DNA from: Kosakonia radicincitans DSM 16656
GTDB lineage: Bacteria; Pseudomonadota; Gammaproteobacteria; Enterobacterales; Enterobacteriaceae
Length of the DNA stretch: 64,000 nucleotides
Assembly: GCF_000280495.2 (NCBI RefSeq)
Contig: NZ_CP018016.1
Location: 2,852,001 to 2,916,000 of the forward strand
Reading direction: 5' to 3'
In this document: positions 7,728-17,700 of the stretch, piece after piece
How the letters are laid out: each line of letters begins with the position of its first letter
Position numbering within the stretch: position 1 is the first letter of the stretch
Notes under the pieces: generated by a model
What the model was told of the DNA's origin: nothing
The model's input: the letters and a program-made list of their open reading frames with translations, nothing else
The model's database searches: none
Position numbers and translations under genes: made by a program

Positions 7728-8120
7728 ATGGCAAGTAATATAACTGCTGGCAATTTTTCACAAAATAAAAATCTCGCCATTGCACTGGGTAATAATTCGG
7801 CCACTACGCTAACGCTGGTGCTGGCCAGCGTAAATCAGGGAGCCTGGGCTGGTACGCCGCCAAAAAATGGTTCAACCTACCCGCCCGCTAATTATTTTTA
7901 TGCCGTTAATATTGCTGCGAATAGTTATGACGCACTCAGCGGCTCCGTAAAATTTGAGCTCGCCTCTGGGGGGTTCCTCATAGCGCAATGGACCTGGGAA
8001 CCCGGCACGCCTCTGCGAGTGGATGCCTACTGCGATAGCGACCAGGTACAGATTGATTACAATACCATTAATTCACAATCAAACTCGGCGACGTTCCAGA
8101 TTACCGTCACTAACGAATAA
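7728..8120 (+). CDS. Small beta-sandwich protein B, paralogue of protein A
   Basis: A 130-residue protein without a signal peptide. It aligns with the preceding gene across its second half: GGFLIAQWTWEPG here against GGLITIKWDWSFG there, and VQIDYNTINSQSNSATFQIT against VSYQWINTQSNHPVLQVTIS. The N-terminal half (NLAIALGNNSATTLTLVLAS, WAGTPPKNGSTYPPANYFYA) keeps the strand/loop pattern with a proline-rich loop. The same aegerolysin/ET79-like fold is suspected. I chose the ATG at 7728, 6 nt after GAGGA, over the TTG at 7722. Two divergent copies in tandem suggest a two-component complex or different ligand specificities. Confidence 0.75.
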   Translation: MASNITAGNFSQNKNLAIALGNNSATTLTLVLASVNQGAWAGTPPKNGSTYPPANYFYAVNIAANSYDALSGSVKFELASGGFLIAQWTWEPGTPLRVDAYCDSDQVQIDYNTINSQSNSATFQITVTNE

Positions 8121-8146
8121 ATTACCCATGCTATTCAGGGGGAATC

Positions 8147-9535
8147 ATGTCCGGGGCTGCGAGCACTAAATTTTCGTTTTCCATTACGTTTCCGGATCAG
8201 GGGGGAGGAACAAACCCTGCCGTCGGTCCTTTTATTATTCCTCCGCGATTGAAAAATGCCACCCCGAATAACGATCTGGCGTTGTACTTTTCAGGATATT
8301 GCGTCCCCGCCACAACCTCAGCCACCAAAGGTATTCAGCCGGGCGAGATACCGCAACAGAAAGCGTTTGGTTTAAGTTTTACGCAGTCAGGAAGCTCACC
8401 TAATCCGGTAATAAAAATAGTGCAGATAACCGTAGTTAAACAATATATTTTTAGTGCACAGACTGCCGATCGTGAAATATTACTCACTTCATTTCGCCTA
8501 TTTGCCGGGCAACTTGAAAAACTGGAAGTTTCGCTTTCCAGTGCGACTGGCGGGCTTTTACCCTGCGTCACAGAAGCGTTGCTTTATCAAATTGCACTCA
8601 ATATGCCGTTAACATTAAGTGAATTACTGCAATTCACTTATCACTTTAATATTAATGATCAATATATTGATCTGGAGCCGGGTTTTTCACTGACCATTGC
8701 CGCTGCCGGATACCAATATATTGCGCCTCCCGCCAGCCCTGGTTATGGATTGAATGCGTTTACCCTGTCCGGTACGCAAACAGTCAGCCTCGGCTGGCAG
8801 CAAGACGGGAAATTATCATTCAACGGTTTTGCATCCCGTTTTACGCACGGCGTTGAGTTATCTCCGCCGACGCCACCCGATGAGAACTACCCGTGTCTGA
8901 TTTTCGCCGCCAGCCCTATCGATCTTCAGTTAAGCGGCAATGCCCGCCGACACTGGCGGCTGATTACACCGTCATCGCTGCCATCGCCGCAGAATGTGGA
9001 TAACAGCGGCAGCAGCAGCGTTGACAGCGCGTTGTTACTGGGCGCTGACACCTACACCGATTTAGCGGCGGCCACCGAGGCGGCGATTAGCGGTGGGCAA
9101 TTTTGTATCACGCCGGACGCCGACAATAATCCGATCGTGGCCATCGCATTTACCAGCCGGGTTTTTGTCACGCCCGCTATTGGCATCTTTGTCAATGATA
9201 TTGCCCAACAGGTTCCGGTGGGGACATCGATGCGCGACATCGTCTTTCAGTATTTGCTGGTTCCGCCCGCACACATTGTCACTTCCGGTTCGAATGTCGA
9301 TAGCACATCGCTGAGTTGCAAATTACAACGCTGGGTGGCCAATAGCGAAAAACCCTTTTCCTCCACCTCGCCAGGCCCAACGGTTCAGGTCGACTATTTT
9401 GATTTCTCGCCAGACAGCACTTCAGGCCTGCCGCTGAGCGGACCGGACGGCGACGTATTCGATATTCCGCTGTTAAAAGGCGATCGGATTTATGTCGGCC
9501 CGAAAGATGGATATCAACTTAGCCTTACGGAGTAG
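8147..9535 (+). CDS. Unknown 462-aa protein of the seven-gene locus
   Basis: I do not recognise this protein. It has no signal peptide or membrane segment, begins MSGAASTKFSFSITFPDQGG, and is rich in Ser, Thr, Pro and Gly with alternating hydrophobic strands throughout. Examples are VIKIVQITVVKQYIFSAQ, LGWQQDGKLSFNGFASRF and IVAIAFTSRVFVTPAIGIFV. There are few charged residues. The look is that of a structural or cargo beta-protein. Its C-terminus (DIPLLKGDRIYVGPKDGYQL) resembles a carbohydrate- or receptor-binding tail, but this is not diagnostic. It follows gene B by 26 bases with a GGGGGAATC ribosome-binding site, and 47 bases separate it from the nuclease-fold gene. Confidence 0.72.
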   Translation: MSGAASTKFSFSITFPDQGGGTNPAVGPFIIPPRLKNATPNNDLALYFSGYCVPATTSATKGIQPGEIPQQKAFGLSFTQSGSSPNPVIKIVQITVVKQYIFSAQTADREILLTSFRLFAGQLEKLEVSLSSATGGLLPCVTEALLYQIALNMPLTLSELLQFTYHFNINDQYIDLEPGFSLTIAAAGYQYIAPPASPGYGLNAFTLSGTQTVSLGWQQDGKLSFNGFASRFTHGVELSPPTPPDENYPCLIFAASPIDLQLSGNARRHWRLITPSSLPSPQNVDNSGSSSVDSALLLGADTYTDLAAATEAAISGGQFCITPDADNNPIVAIAFTSRVFVTPAIGIFVNDIAQQVPVGTSMRDIVFQYLLVPPAHIVTSGSNVDSTSLSCKLQRWVANSEKPFSSTSPGPTVQVDYFDFSPDSTSGLPLSGPDGDVFDIPLLKGDRIYVGPKDGYQLSLTE

Positions 9536-9582
9536 TACACGCGCGCTTCTTGTTCGTCAGCACCCCAGGTGAGGGCCAGGAA

Positions 9583-10443
9583 ATGAACAGCACTAAAAAT
9601 TATTTTACAACGCTTCCCGTGAGCTTTCTGTTGCTGTTGGTCTGCACAGAGGGGTATGCAGCCGTTAAGTTTACGATCCGTTCGCAAAACTTTCTCCATT
9701 TGGGATGGGGAACATCCGCTGTGAATAAAAATAAATGTCTTGCGCTTGACGAGATGATGCAAGCCAACGACGTGATTATTATTCAGGAGTTAATGCAGCA
9801 CGCTGATCCCTGTCCTGCTGAAACAACAAAAAATAAGTTCCAGTTTATCGTTAATTCGACGGGGTTGGGTTCCAGTTCTTATAAAGAGTATTACGGTTTT
9901 TATATCAAACCGCCGAAAGTTAGCTTTACCAATGATAGATACCAGGCTGGTGGAACCTTTGAGCGACCGCCTTATGCCATTGGACTGAAAGTCACCGTCA
10001 GTGCCACCAGCAAATATATCTGGGTCGGTAATATTCATTCTATTTTTGGTAAAAGAGTACAGCAACGATACGACGAGGCCGCTGAAGTAAAAGATTTTTA
10101 TCAATACATGATAAACGTACGAATAACGGGCGCACCCAAAGCAAAAAACTACCCCTTTATTATCGGCGGGGACTGGAATATTCCCCTTAAAAATAAGGCC
10201 GGGAAATACACAAAAGGCTTCGAGTGGCTGCCAACGAACAATGCGGAGGGAGCCCCGAACGTCCCAACGTCACTGAGTGCAAAAGGCAAACGCGCCAGCG
10301 CCTACGATCATTTTATTTATGCCGATAGCCTCACGGTAAATAACGTTCAAATTCTGACAAGCGCTTCCTTCGCCTCGGATCTCTCATGGCGTCAAAACGT
10401 GACCGATCACCTGGGAATTAGCGCAGAGGTAACCATCCCATGA
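9583..10443 (+). CDS. Secreted endonuclease/exonuclease/phosphatase (DNase I-fold) protein
   Basis: A 286-residue protein with a Sec signal peptide (hydrophobic LPVSFLLLLVCTEGYA, cleavage near residue 26) followed by a DNase I-like domain. All expected catalytic elements are visible: RSQNFLHLGWG at the first strand, the metal-binding Glu in VIIIQELMQ, the His in WVGNIHSIFG, the Asp/Asn pair in FIIGGDWNIPL, YDHFIYAD, and the C-terminal VTDHLGISAEV. The family hydrolyses phosphodiesters with Mg2+. Members include DNase I, the CdtB toxin subunit, sphingomyelinases and inositol phosphatases. The length (about 260 mature residues) and the secretion signal fit CdtB or a secreted nuclease, but no CdtA/C partners are seen. 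The ATG at 9583 was chosen because it begins the signal peptide. The stop overlaps the next start (ATGA at 10440). Confidence 0.83.
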   Translation: MNSTKNYFTTLPVSFLLLLVCTEGYAAVKFTIRSQNFLHLGWGTSAVNKNKCLALDEMMQANDVIIIQELMQHADPCPAETTKNKFQFIVNSTGLGSSSYKEYYGFYIKPPKVSFTNDRYQAGGTFERPPYAIGLKVTVSATSKYIWVGNIHSIFGKRVQQRYDEAAEVKDFYQYMINVRITGAPKAKNYPFIIGGDWNIPLKNKAGKYTKGFEWLPTNNAEGAPNVPTSLSAKGKRASAYDHFIYADSLTVNNVQILTSASFASDLSWRQNVTDHLGISAEVTIP

Positions 10444-11198
10444 CTCCTCTTAATGTCTCGCGCTTGCTTCGTCAATCAACATACTTACTTGCCACCTGCT
10501 GTCTGGCGATCCCGTTAATGGTGTACGCCGATAAGCCGAATTTTTATGTGCCGGAAGCCTGTAAAGGTAAGGCAAGCGGCGCCGGGCTGGAGAATCCTTC
10601 CGACGTGCTGCCGCCGCAAGTCACAGCGTATTATGTTGATCTTGTGACTCCGGATATCGTATTTCTCTCCATCGATAGCGTCTCCCCGATACCGGATAGC
10701 AAGTTTTGGTCGGCGAAGATCAATATTCCACCTGTCACTAAAAACAAAAATGGCTACAAGGGCTCGTTTATCCTTGATGTCTCTTATACCCCGCTATTGA
10801 ACGTTTTTGTGCAAAAAAATGCGAGTTCCCCTGGCGTTAAAGCTTTTACCCTGCCAAGAGCCGCCACGCTACCCAAGGATGCAGAACTTCTTCCGGTCGC
10901 GGATGTGACTATTTATAACGAAGATCATAGCGCAACGCTTGCAGGCGCCTTTGTGCAGTTTCACTCCGCCGCTCTCACCGCAGCAATAGTTGGCATGGAT
11001 GACACATCCCCGACACTAACCGAAGAGGCGGATGACAATGGGATCATCAAGTTGCAGTGCATGATTTTCCTCGAGGGTGCGAACTGGGTCACTGTCTACG
11101 ATAAAGATCACCAATACCGCTACGATGCCCCGCTGGAGCTGATTAACCCCGCAGGCGCGTTAAGCACCACACGCGTGACAAAAAGTGGGGAGGAGTAA
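10440..11198 (+). CDS. Unknown secreted protein following the DNase I-fold gene
   Basis: A 252-residue protein with a signal peptide (STYLLATCCLAIPLMVYA, cleavage before DKPN). It matches no family I know. The mature part is beta-rich with segments such as PQVTAYYVDLVTPDIVFLSI, NGYKGSFILDVSYTP and LAGAFVQFHSAALTAAIVGM. Two cysteines remain in the mature chain (EACKGKA and IKLQCMIF) and could form a disulfide. Its start overlaps the stop of the nuclease-fold gene by 4 bases, so the two are translationally coupled. An immunity or partner protein of the nuclease, exported with it, is one possible reading. That is inference from position only. Confidence 0.75.
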   Translation: MTPLNVSRLLRQSTYLLATCCLAIPLMVYADKPNFYVPEACKGKASGAGLENPSDVLPPQVTAYYVDLVTPDIVFLSIDSVSPIPDSKFWSAKINIPPVTKNKNGYKGSFILDVSYTPLLNVFVQKNASSPGVKAFTLPRAATLPKDAELLPVADVTIYNEDHSATLAGAFVQFHSAALTAAIVGMDDTSPTLTEEADDNGIIKLQCMIFLEGANWVTVYDKDHQYRYDAPLELINPAGALSTTRVTKSGEE

Positions 11199-11199
11199 A

Positions 11200-14100
11200 A
11201 TGGCTCATTTCGTGCCGTGTTATGCGGGTTCGCGTTTGTACATCGCGCCGGGCGGCGAAAACTGCTTTGGTGGCTTTTTACTCTCAACAGACGTCACCAC
11301 GCTGCCTGACAGCCTCACCGTTGAACAGGCGCTTTATGCGTACCACGGATGGTTTGTTCAGCTTCCCGCCACGGCCATTACGGATCTGGCGGCATTTGAG
11401 CAAAAAGCGCAGGTCTGGTTTCGCAACTCAGCGCGAAAGGATGCGCTGGCGGCCTGGTTCACCAGCATTGCGGGATTAACCGCAACCGTCCTGTTTGCCC
11501 GTAAAAACGGAACCGACGTAACCCTGCTGCGCACGGCGGAAGTGCCGTTCGGCAATTTTGCCCTTTCATTGCCGAAAGACAGCACGATAGTGGCGTCAGC
11601 CCAGGCGTTAACCTTTAGTCGCGGTACGCTGCTGGTTACCCCTATCGGCGAGCGAACCCCGCAGCCGTTCGCCCTCGATCATCTCGGGCTGGAATTGCTG
11701 AATGACGCCGCGCCGAATAATGTGCTGTCGCTGGCGTTTTCCGTCACCAGCGAAGCCGCAAGTGATGTTCTGGATATTGGATTACGCAGTTTCTCTGCGC
11801 CCGCAGAGGGCGGCTATACCCAAACCGCACTGTACCGAATCTTTAATTTACAGGATGCGACTTCGCAGTTAACGCTTCAGGGGACCCTTGATCCCCTCGC
11901 CCCCTGCGACACCACGCGCTCCTTCCTGCAGCTGTCCAGCGGTGCGCTTTCGCTGCCCACGTACTATCAATCCGCGGCAGGCGCGGCGGTAGAGGTAAAA
12001 CCACTCGCCAGCGCCGGGCTGGTGTTTACCGAACGGCTGGCGGCGGTCGATGCCAGCGGTCAGCCCGTCATTCTGCGCGGTAACCAGTCGCTATATCTGA
12101 CGCCCGCAGGTGAGTTCGAATTTCTGCTCTCGTCGCAGGGGCAAGCCGACGCCACCTCCGCCTCGCTGCAAAACGCACTGATGGGAGGATTATCCTCTGT
12201 CGAGTATTTCAAATATACCGGTAACCCAATACTGGCGTTCACTCCCCATCAGGATGCGTTTGCCCGTACGTTGCAAAATGCCGCCCCCGGGCGCGATCGG
12301 GTATTCGGGACTCTGACAGGCGCCGGGAAGACATCATGGGTGACACTGCAAACTGCGCAAAGCAGCGAATACTTCGCCCAGCCCGACAGCTCGGTCTTAC
12401 ACCAGGCTCCCGACGCTGCCGCAGACACTGATTTTCTGACCTACCTGCCCGTTTCCGTCGGTGACGTTGAGGACCAGAAAACCCGCCTCGCCCGCTCAGA
12501 TAACGGTGATTTACCTCCCGTGTCCTTCCCATTGGCGCCTTACCGTTCGATTAAAGCGACCAACATCTCCGGCACTGATATCAGAAATATGGAGACTCAG
12601 GTGTTGTCGCCGAAACGTCGCACCGTTGTCCAGACGCTGATTCAGACAGGAGAAAGCGCCGGACGTTTACGCGCATCGCTGCCTTCGCCACCTTTCTCAA
12701 CGACACCGCAGGGATTACTGCTGGCACTGGGTGAGGACGCGACAGGGTTAACCTGGCAGCAACTGACGCTGGGGCAATCCAGCGCGGCAAACACGCCGCC
12801 CCATCGCGCCGACAGGCTACTGTTGAGCCAGGTGAACGGCGAACTGAAATCCGCATTACAGACGAACCAGCTTTTTCTGGTCATCACCGGCGCCGGGATC
12901 ATGAGCCAGTGCGCGTCGATTCCCTATTCCCTCACCGCCGTGCGGCAGCGGCAGCTCGCTTTGCAAATAACAGATCCGGACGTCAACGCGAAACTTGCCG
13001 CGATGGTGCCGACACAGTGGCCCGATTTAGCATCACTGCGCGCCGATCTGGCGGCCAGGTTTACACCGGAACAACTGGAAAACGTGTTCGACACCGTGCG
13101 CAATGCTCTGGGTGATTTCAGCCTGTTTGTCGCAGACTGGGAATTCGATCTCTCCCCTTGGCGTTGGGTCAATTACAACACCCTGTTACTGTTCAAATTC
13201 TGTAATAAAAAGCTGTCGCAACTGGTTGACGATACGGAGCAATGGGCGGACGCAGATCGTTTCAACAGCTCAGCGGATGGCACAAGACAACGGATTCAGG
13301 CGATTTTTGCTGCCGCCACCGAACGCGTTGCGGCCGGTGATGGCGATTTGTCTTATTTCGTTAATACGGTGATGGAGAGCGAAAGCTGGAATGGCGTTCT
13401 CGCACTGAACGCCCAGGTCCCGCTGACCGGGCTTCCTCCTCAGCTTGAGGGGCTGGCCGCCGGAATTGATGTCTCGCGTTTTCAGGCGCACCACATCGGT
13501 ATTTCCGTCACGCCGATCGCAACAGGCCAGAGCACCTGGACCAGCCACCCCAGTTCAGTCTTTGGCCTGATTGATTATGAAGACAGTGAACACCTTTCAG
13601 GAAACGCGCCTTACGACTTCAAAGTCCTGTCGCTGAAGGTGGCGATAGCGAACTCCGGGATCGTCTCGTTTTCCAGCAAAATCGAACTGCTCATCAACCA
13701 GCTCTTTGAAGAACCCGCCACACAGTATTCATCGTCAAGCGGCAACAACCTTTTGCTGTATGGCGTTTATCAAAAATCCGGCAACAGCGGAAGTTATCTG
13801 TTTACGACCGCGGATCACACCACCTACGGCATAACCAGCCAGATCCTTGATGCCGTCGGTATCCGGGCGGCAAGTTTTGTTACGGCCAGCGGCGGTAAAG
13901 CCGACGCGGAGAACAGCACAACGCGCACAACGTTTGCGCTCAATGGAACCATCGGTTTCCTGCAACAGCCGCAGTTTGACCTGCTTTCCTATGGCGCCGC
14001 CACGCCAAATCAGGGGAATGGCAATGTGGAAGGGTTGGCCTATTCCGGCCTGACAATTGATATGACCTTTGATCCTGCCACGCCGCAGTACCGTCAGTTT

Positions 14101-14772
14101 ACGTTTAATGCCCAGCCGCTTTTGCCGGATGCCAACGCCAGCCAGGTCCGTGCGCAAAGCCTGGCGGCACATTTTCCCATGAAACTCACGGCTCTGATTC
14201 AGGGGACTGGCGACGTCACACCCGACAAAATGGCGTATATGCCGGTGGATTCGCCGCTCAACGGCATAGCGATGACCGCGCCGTGGTTTGGGTTGCAATA
14301 TGAACTGGATCTCGGCTCGGCGGGCGCGCTGGCCGCCAAAATCGATTTCACCGCCGGCCTGCTCCTCGCCTGGTCTCCGGCAAGCCAGACGCATCAATCC
14401 GGGATCTACATTGGCCTGCACTTGCCAGGGGTGAAAGGTGGAGAGCGCGCTATCCCGATTGAAGGCGTACTCAAACTGGTTTTCGCTGATGTCACCTTCC
14501 TGGTGGATCCGCCGACCTACATTCTCAAGCTGGGCGATATCGCCCTCAAACTCCTTGCCCTGAGCTTTCCACCGAACGGGCAAATTGATCTTTTGATGTT
14601 TGGTAACCCGGATGCGCAGACCAGCGGCGCACTGGGCTGGTACGCCGCCTGGGTGAAAAACGGCGCAGACGGCGCGGGGGGAAAACAGGTGCAGCGCCTG
14701 ACACAGTTGCACTCAGAATCCGCACTTTCCCAACTCCAGCAGCGACTTCTGGCGGCACAGAGGAGCCAATAA
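11200..14772 (+). CDS. Unknown 1190-aa beta-rich protein
   Basis: I do not recognise this protein. The ATG at 11200 follows GGGGAGGAGTAAA, a strong ribosome-binding site, so I preferred it to the upstream 11185 codon. There is no signal peptide or transmembrane helix. The N-terminus (MAHFVPCYAGSRLYIAPGGE) leads into long strand-rich, Ala/Leu/Thr/Gln-rich stretches. The last 150 residues contain GIYIGLHLPGVKGGERAIPI, VLKLVFADVTFLVDPPTYIL and LKLGDIALKLLALSFPPNGQ. This alternating hydrophobic pattern recurs in the first 1100 residues of the giant neighbour (for example LEFGEVSITLPIVTVDIFTN). The two may share a domain type. It overlaps the giant gene by one base (TAATG), so the stoichiometry is probably coupled. 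Confidence 0.78.
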   Translation: MAHFVPCYAGSRLYIAPGGENCFGGFLLSTDVTTLPDSLTVEQALYAYHGWFVQLPATAITDLAAFEQKAQVWFRNSARKDALAAWFTSIAGLTATVLFARKNGTDVTLLRTAEVPFGNFALSLPKDSTIVASAQALTFSRGTLLVTPIGERTPQPFALDHLGLELLNDAAPNNVLSLAFSVTSEAASDVLDIGLRSFSAPAEGGYTQTALYRIFNLQDATSQLTLQGTLDPLAPCDTTRSFLQLSSGALSLPTYYQSAAGAAVEVKPLASAGLVFTERLAAVDASGQPVILRGNQSLYLTPAGEFEFLLSSQGQADATSASLQNALMGGLSSVEYFKYTGNPILAFTPHQDAFARTLQNAAPGRDRVFGTLTGAGKTSWVTLQTAQSSEYFAQPDSSVLHQAPDAAADTDFLTYLPVSVGDVEDQKTRLARSDNGDLPPVSFPLAPYRSIKATNISGTDIRNMETQVLSPKRRTVVQTLIQTGESAGRLRASLPSPPFSTTPQGLLLALGEDATGLTWQQLTLGQSSAANTPPHRADRLLLSQVNGELKSALQTNQLFLVITGAGIMSQCASIPYSLTAVRQRQLALQITDPDVNAKLAAMVPTQWPDLASLRADLAARFTPEQLENVFDTVRNALGDFSLFVADWEFDLSPWRWVNYNTLLLFKFCNKKLSQLVDDTEQWADADRFNSSADGTRQRIQAIFAAATERVAAGDGDLSYFVNTVMESESWNGVLALNAQVPLTGLPPQLEGLAAGIDVSRFQAHHIGISVTPIATGQSTWTSHPSSVFGLIDYEDSEHLSGNAPYDFKVLSLKVAIANSGIVSFSSKIELLINQLFEEPATQYSSSSGNNLLLYGVYQKSGNSGSYLFTTADHTTYGITSQILDAVGIRAASFVTASGGKADAENSTTRTTFALNGTIGFLQQPQFDLLSYGAATPNQGNGNVEGLAYSGLTIDMTFDPATPQYRQFTFNAQPLLPDANASQVRAQSLAAHFPMKLTALIQGTGDVTPDKMAYMPVDSPLNGIAMTAPWFGLQYELDLGSAGALAAKIDFTAGLLLAWSPASQTHQSGIYIGLHLPGVKGGERAIPIEGVLKLVFADVTFLVDPPTYILKLGDIALKLLALSFPPNGQIDLLMFGNPDAQTSGALGWYAAWVKNGADGAGGKQVQRLTQLHSESALSQLQQRLLAAQRSQ

Positions 14773-17700
14773 TGCCCGGCAAAAAAACGCGCAACGCGCC
14801 ATCCAGCATCGATACGCCGATTCAGAATCTGTGGAATACCCTGCTGTCGGCAGGTTACCTGTCAGCCGATCAGAAAAAATTCAACCTGCCGGCCGCCAAT
14901 ACACTGCACTCAGCGCCTGTCACTGCGCTGCTTAATGATGCGGATCTCTTTCCCACCGCCTCGCTGGTGATGACCCTTAGCGGGGTGCAACCACCGGGCG
15001 ACGGTAATACGATTGTTCTGACGGGGCAAATTGATGGCAATTCTTTCAATGTTTCCCAACCGGCAGCCAGCGCCACCTTTAGCGTAACGGCGAACGGCGT
15101 CGCGCAACTCAGCGTCAGCACACACCTTCCCGACAACAGCACTGCGTTAGGTACTGCGTTTCCGGGGCTGAAGCCCCACGATAAAAAACAAAACGTTTCT
15201 GCCGCGGCTATAACCCTGTTCCGCAATGCCGTATTTACCGCCTCGTCCTCTGATGCTGGCACAGGCGTAACGTTCAGCGGGCAGCCGGTCGCCGGTTCCA
15301 GCTATCAGGGAATGTGGAAAACCCGTCCCGCCGCGATGCAGGGGAGCATCACCCAGTGGCCGACCAGGGATCGCGCGCTGTCGCCCGCCTTTGTGTTACG
15401 TTCGGAGCCTGTTGACGCCGTTCCGGCTGCCGGATTGCTACCGCTAAAAGCGGGGTTACTGTTTGTTTCATCGCAAGCCGACGACGATACCAGCCATGGT
15501 ATCGCCACTTTTGATGCCGGAACGCTGGCGCTGTCGGGGATTGAGTTGCATTTCCCTCTCCTTGATGACGGCGACCCCCTTGCGCTGAGCAACGATTCGC
15601 TCGCGGTCTCCCTGAGTTCGGTCGCCGATATCGCCAGCCTGCTGATGGGCGAAGTCGCAGATGCCCTGCTGCCGAACCGCTTTCCTCTGGGAACCGATCT
15701 GCTGCTGCAAGAACTGACATTCACCCTCGACATTACGGCGTCCAGAACGTTGCAGGTGTCGGCGACGGTCAAAGCCCACACGGAAATCCATTTGCTGCCG
15801 CTCAATCTGGCGGTGCTGGAGAGTGTCATCTTCACCTTCAGCGTGGGCGTCGATCTCTCAGCATGGATCGCTATCAATGGCCTGTTCAAACTCAATGGCC
15901 AGGAACAACTGAAATTTTACGGCGGATTAAGTTTCTCTGTACCCGGCGGTAGTGACAGTGTCACGTTAGTGGCATACAACGATGCCGAGATCGATATCCT
16001 GCAATTACTGAATATCGTCCCCGGTTTGCCAACACTGCCAGAGTCAGGAATTGTCACCCCGGCGGGGGGATTATCTGCGCAGATCCAGCCCGCTACCGGC
16101 GCCTGGCAGTTCAGCGGAACCATTGCGCCCAAATCGGGAGCCTGGACACTGGAGTTTGGCCGCGGCATCAAAGCCGTGTCGCTGAAAAGTTTGCGCCTCG
16201 ATCTGGAGCGGACGCCGACCAACTTAACCGCCACCATTCAGGCACACACGGAATTTTTGGGGATCCCGTTTATCGTCAGCGCACAAACCTCGACGCAATC
16301 CAAAGCCTGGGTGTTTGAGGGGCGAATGATCGCAAGCAAGCCGGTGAGTCTGATCAGTGTTGCCAGCCAGTTGCTGCCCTTCATTCCGCAATCCCTGCCG
16401 ACGGATATTACGCTGAATGCGCTGCAGGTGAAGTTTAATACCGCCGCCAACACCTTCATGGTACAGACCACCCTGCAATGGACGCTCGACTTCCTGCCAA
16501 TCAGTATTACGGCCGATCTGTTGATCAGGTCGGACCGCGCGAAAGCCAGCGATCCGGCAAGTTATTCCGGGCAGTTAACCGGCATTGTTGATATCAACAA
16601 CATGATCCTCACCTGCTCTTACATCTTTAGCCCGACGACGACAGACATTATTTTTGCCTACCGCAACCTTAAAGTGGTTTATCACAAAGATGACATCGAT
16701 CCCTACGTTGCAGTGAGTCTGGAAAAGAGCAATGTGGGCGATCTGTTTGCGTTTCTTCTCTCCTTTGCCCAACCGGGGCGAAATATAGCGCTGGGCGATC
16801 CCTGGAATGCGCTGGAGAAAATTTCGCTTCCAAATCTGACGGTCAACGTACATCTCAAAACCCGCAAAATTAACGTCAGCATCGGGCTCAATGTCGATCT
16901 CGGGTTTATCAAGATTACGCAATTCACCCTGACCTATGTGAAACAGTACGGCAAACCCAAATTCAACCTTGAACTGAGCTGTGAATTTCTGGGGCAGCGC
17001 TACGGAGGCGATAATAAACCGCTAAGCTGGGATCCGCTTAATCAGGCACCGCCAGTGGTGCCCGGTGCGGGTACACAGGTTTTCGACCTTGAATATCTGG
17101 GTATCGGCCAACGCATGACCCTGCGCGGTGAGATGCCCACCACCATGGATGGGGTGATCAAACGACTGGAAAACGCGCTGATTCCGGTGGGGAATCCAAC
17201 CCGGAACCCGGCGAATCAGCTTCCTGGACTGAGCTATGACGCCGGTTCGGACTGGATGATCGGCACGCGTTTTACGGCCATGTCGACCGTGTCATTAAGT
17301 ATGGTGTTCAACGATCCACGCGTGTATGGTCTGCTGATCCAGCTAGCCGGTTCACGCGCGGGCCCGCTGGCGGGTCTGCGTTTTGAGATCCTGTATCGAA
17401 AAATCAGCGACAACGTCGGCGTATACCATATTGAGCTAACGTTACCCGACACCATGCGCCATCTGGAGTTTGGCGAGGTTTCCATTACCCTGCCGATTGT
17501 CACTGTTGATATCTTTACCAACGGCAATTTTCGTATCGACGCCGGATTCCCTCCGTCGCTCACCGACTTTTCCCGCAGTTTTTCGGTACAGGTCTTTCCA
17601 TTTATCGGCTACGGCGGTTTCTACTTTGGCGTTCTCAATGGTGAAACATCCACAACCATACCGCGCATCTCTAACGGCAATTTCACCCCGGTTATCGAAT

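Noticed and set aside
13735..14712. 325-residue minus-strand frame within the 1190-aa gene
   Set aside because: It is opposite a continuous coding frame with good codon use and has no start signal of its own.
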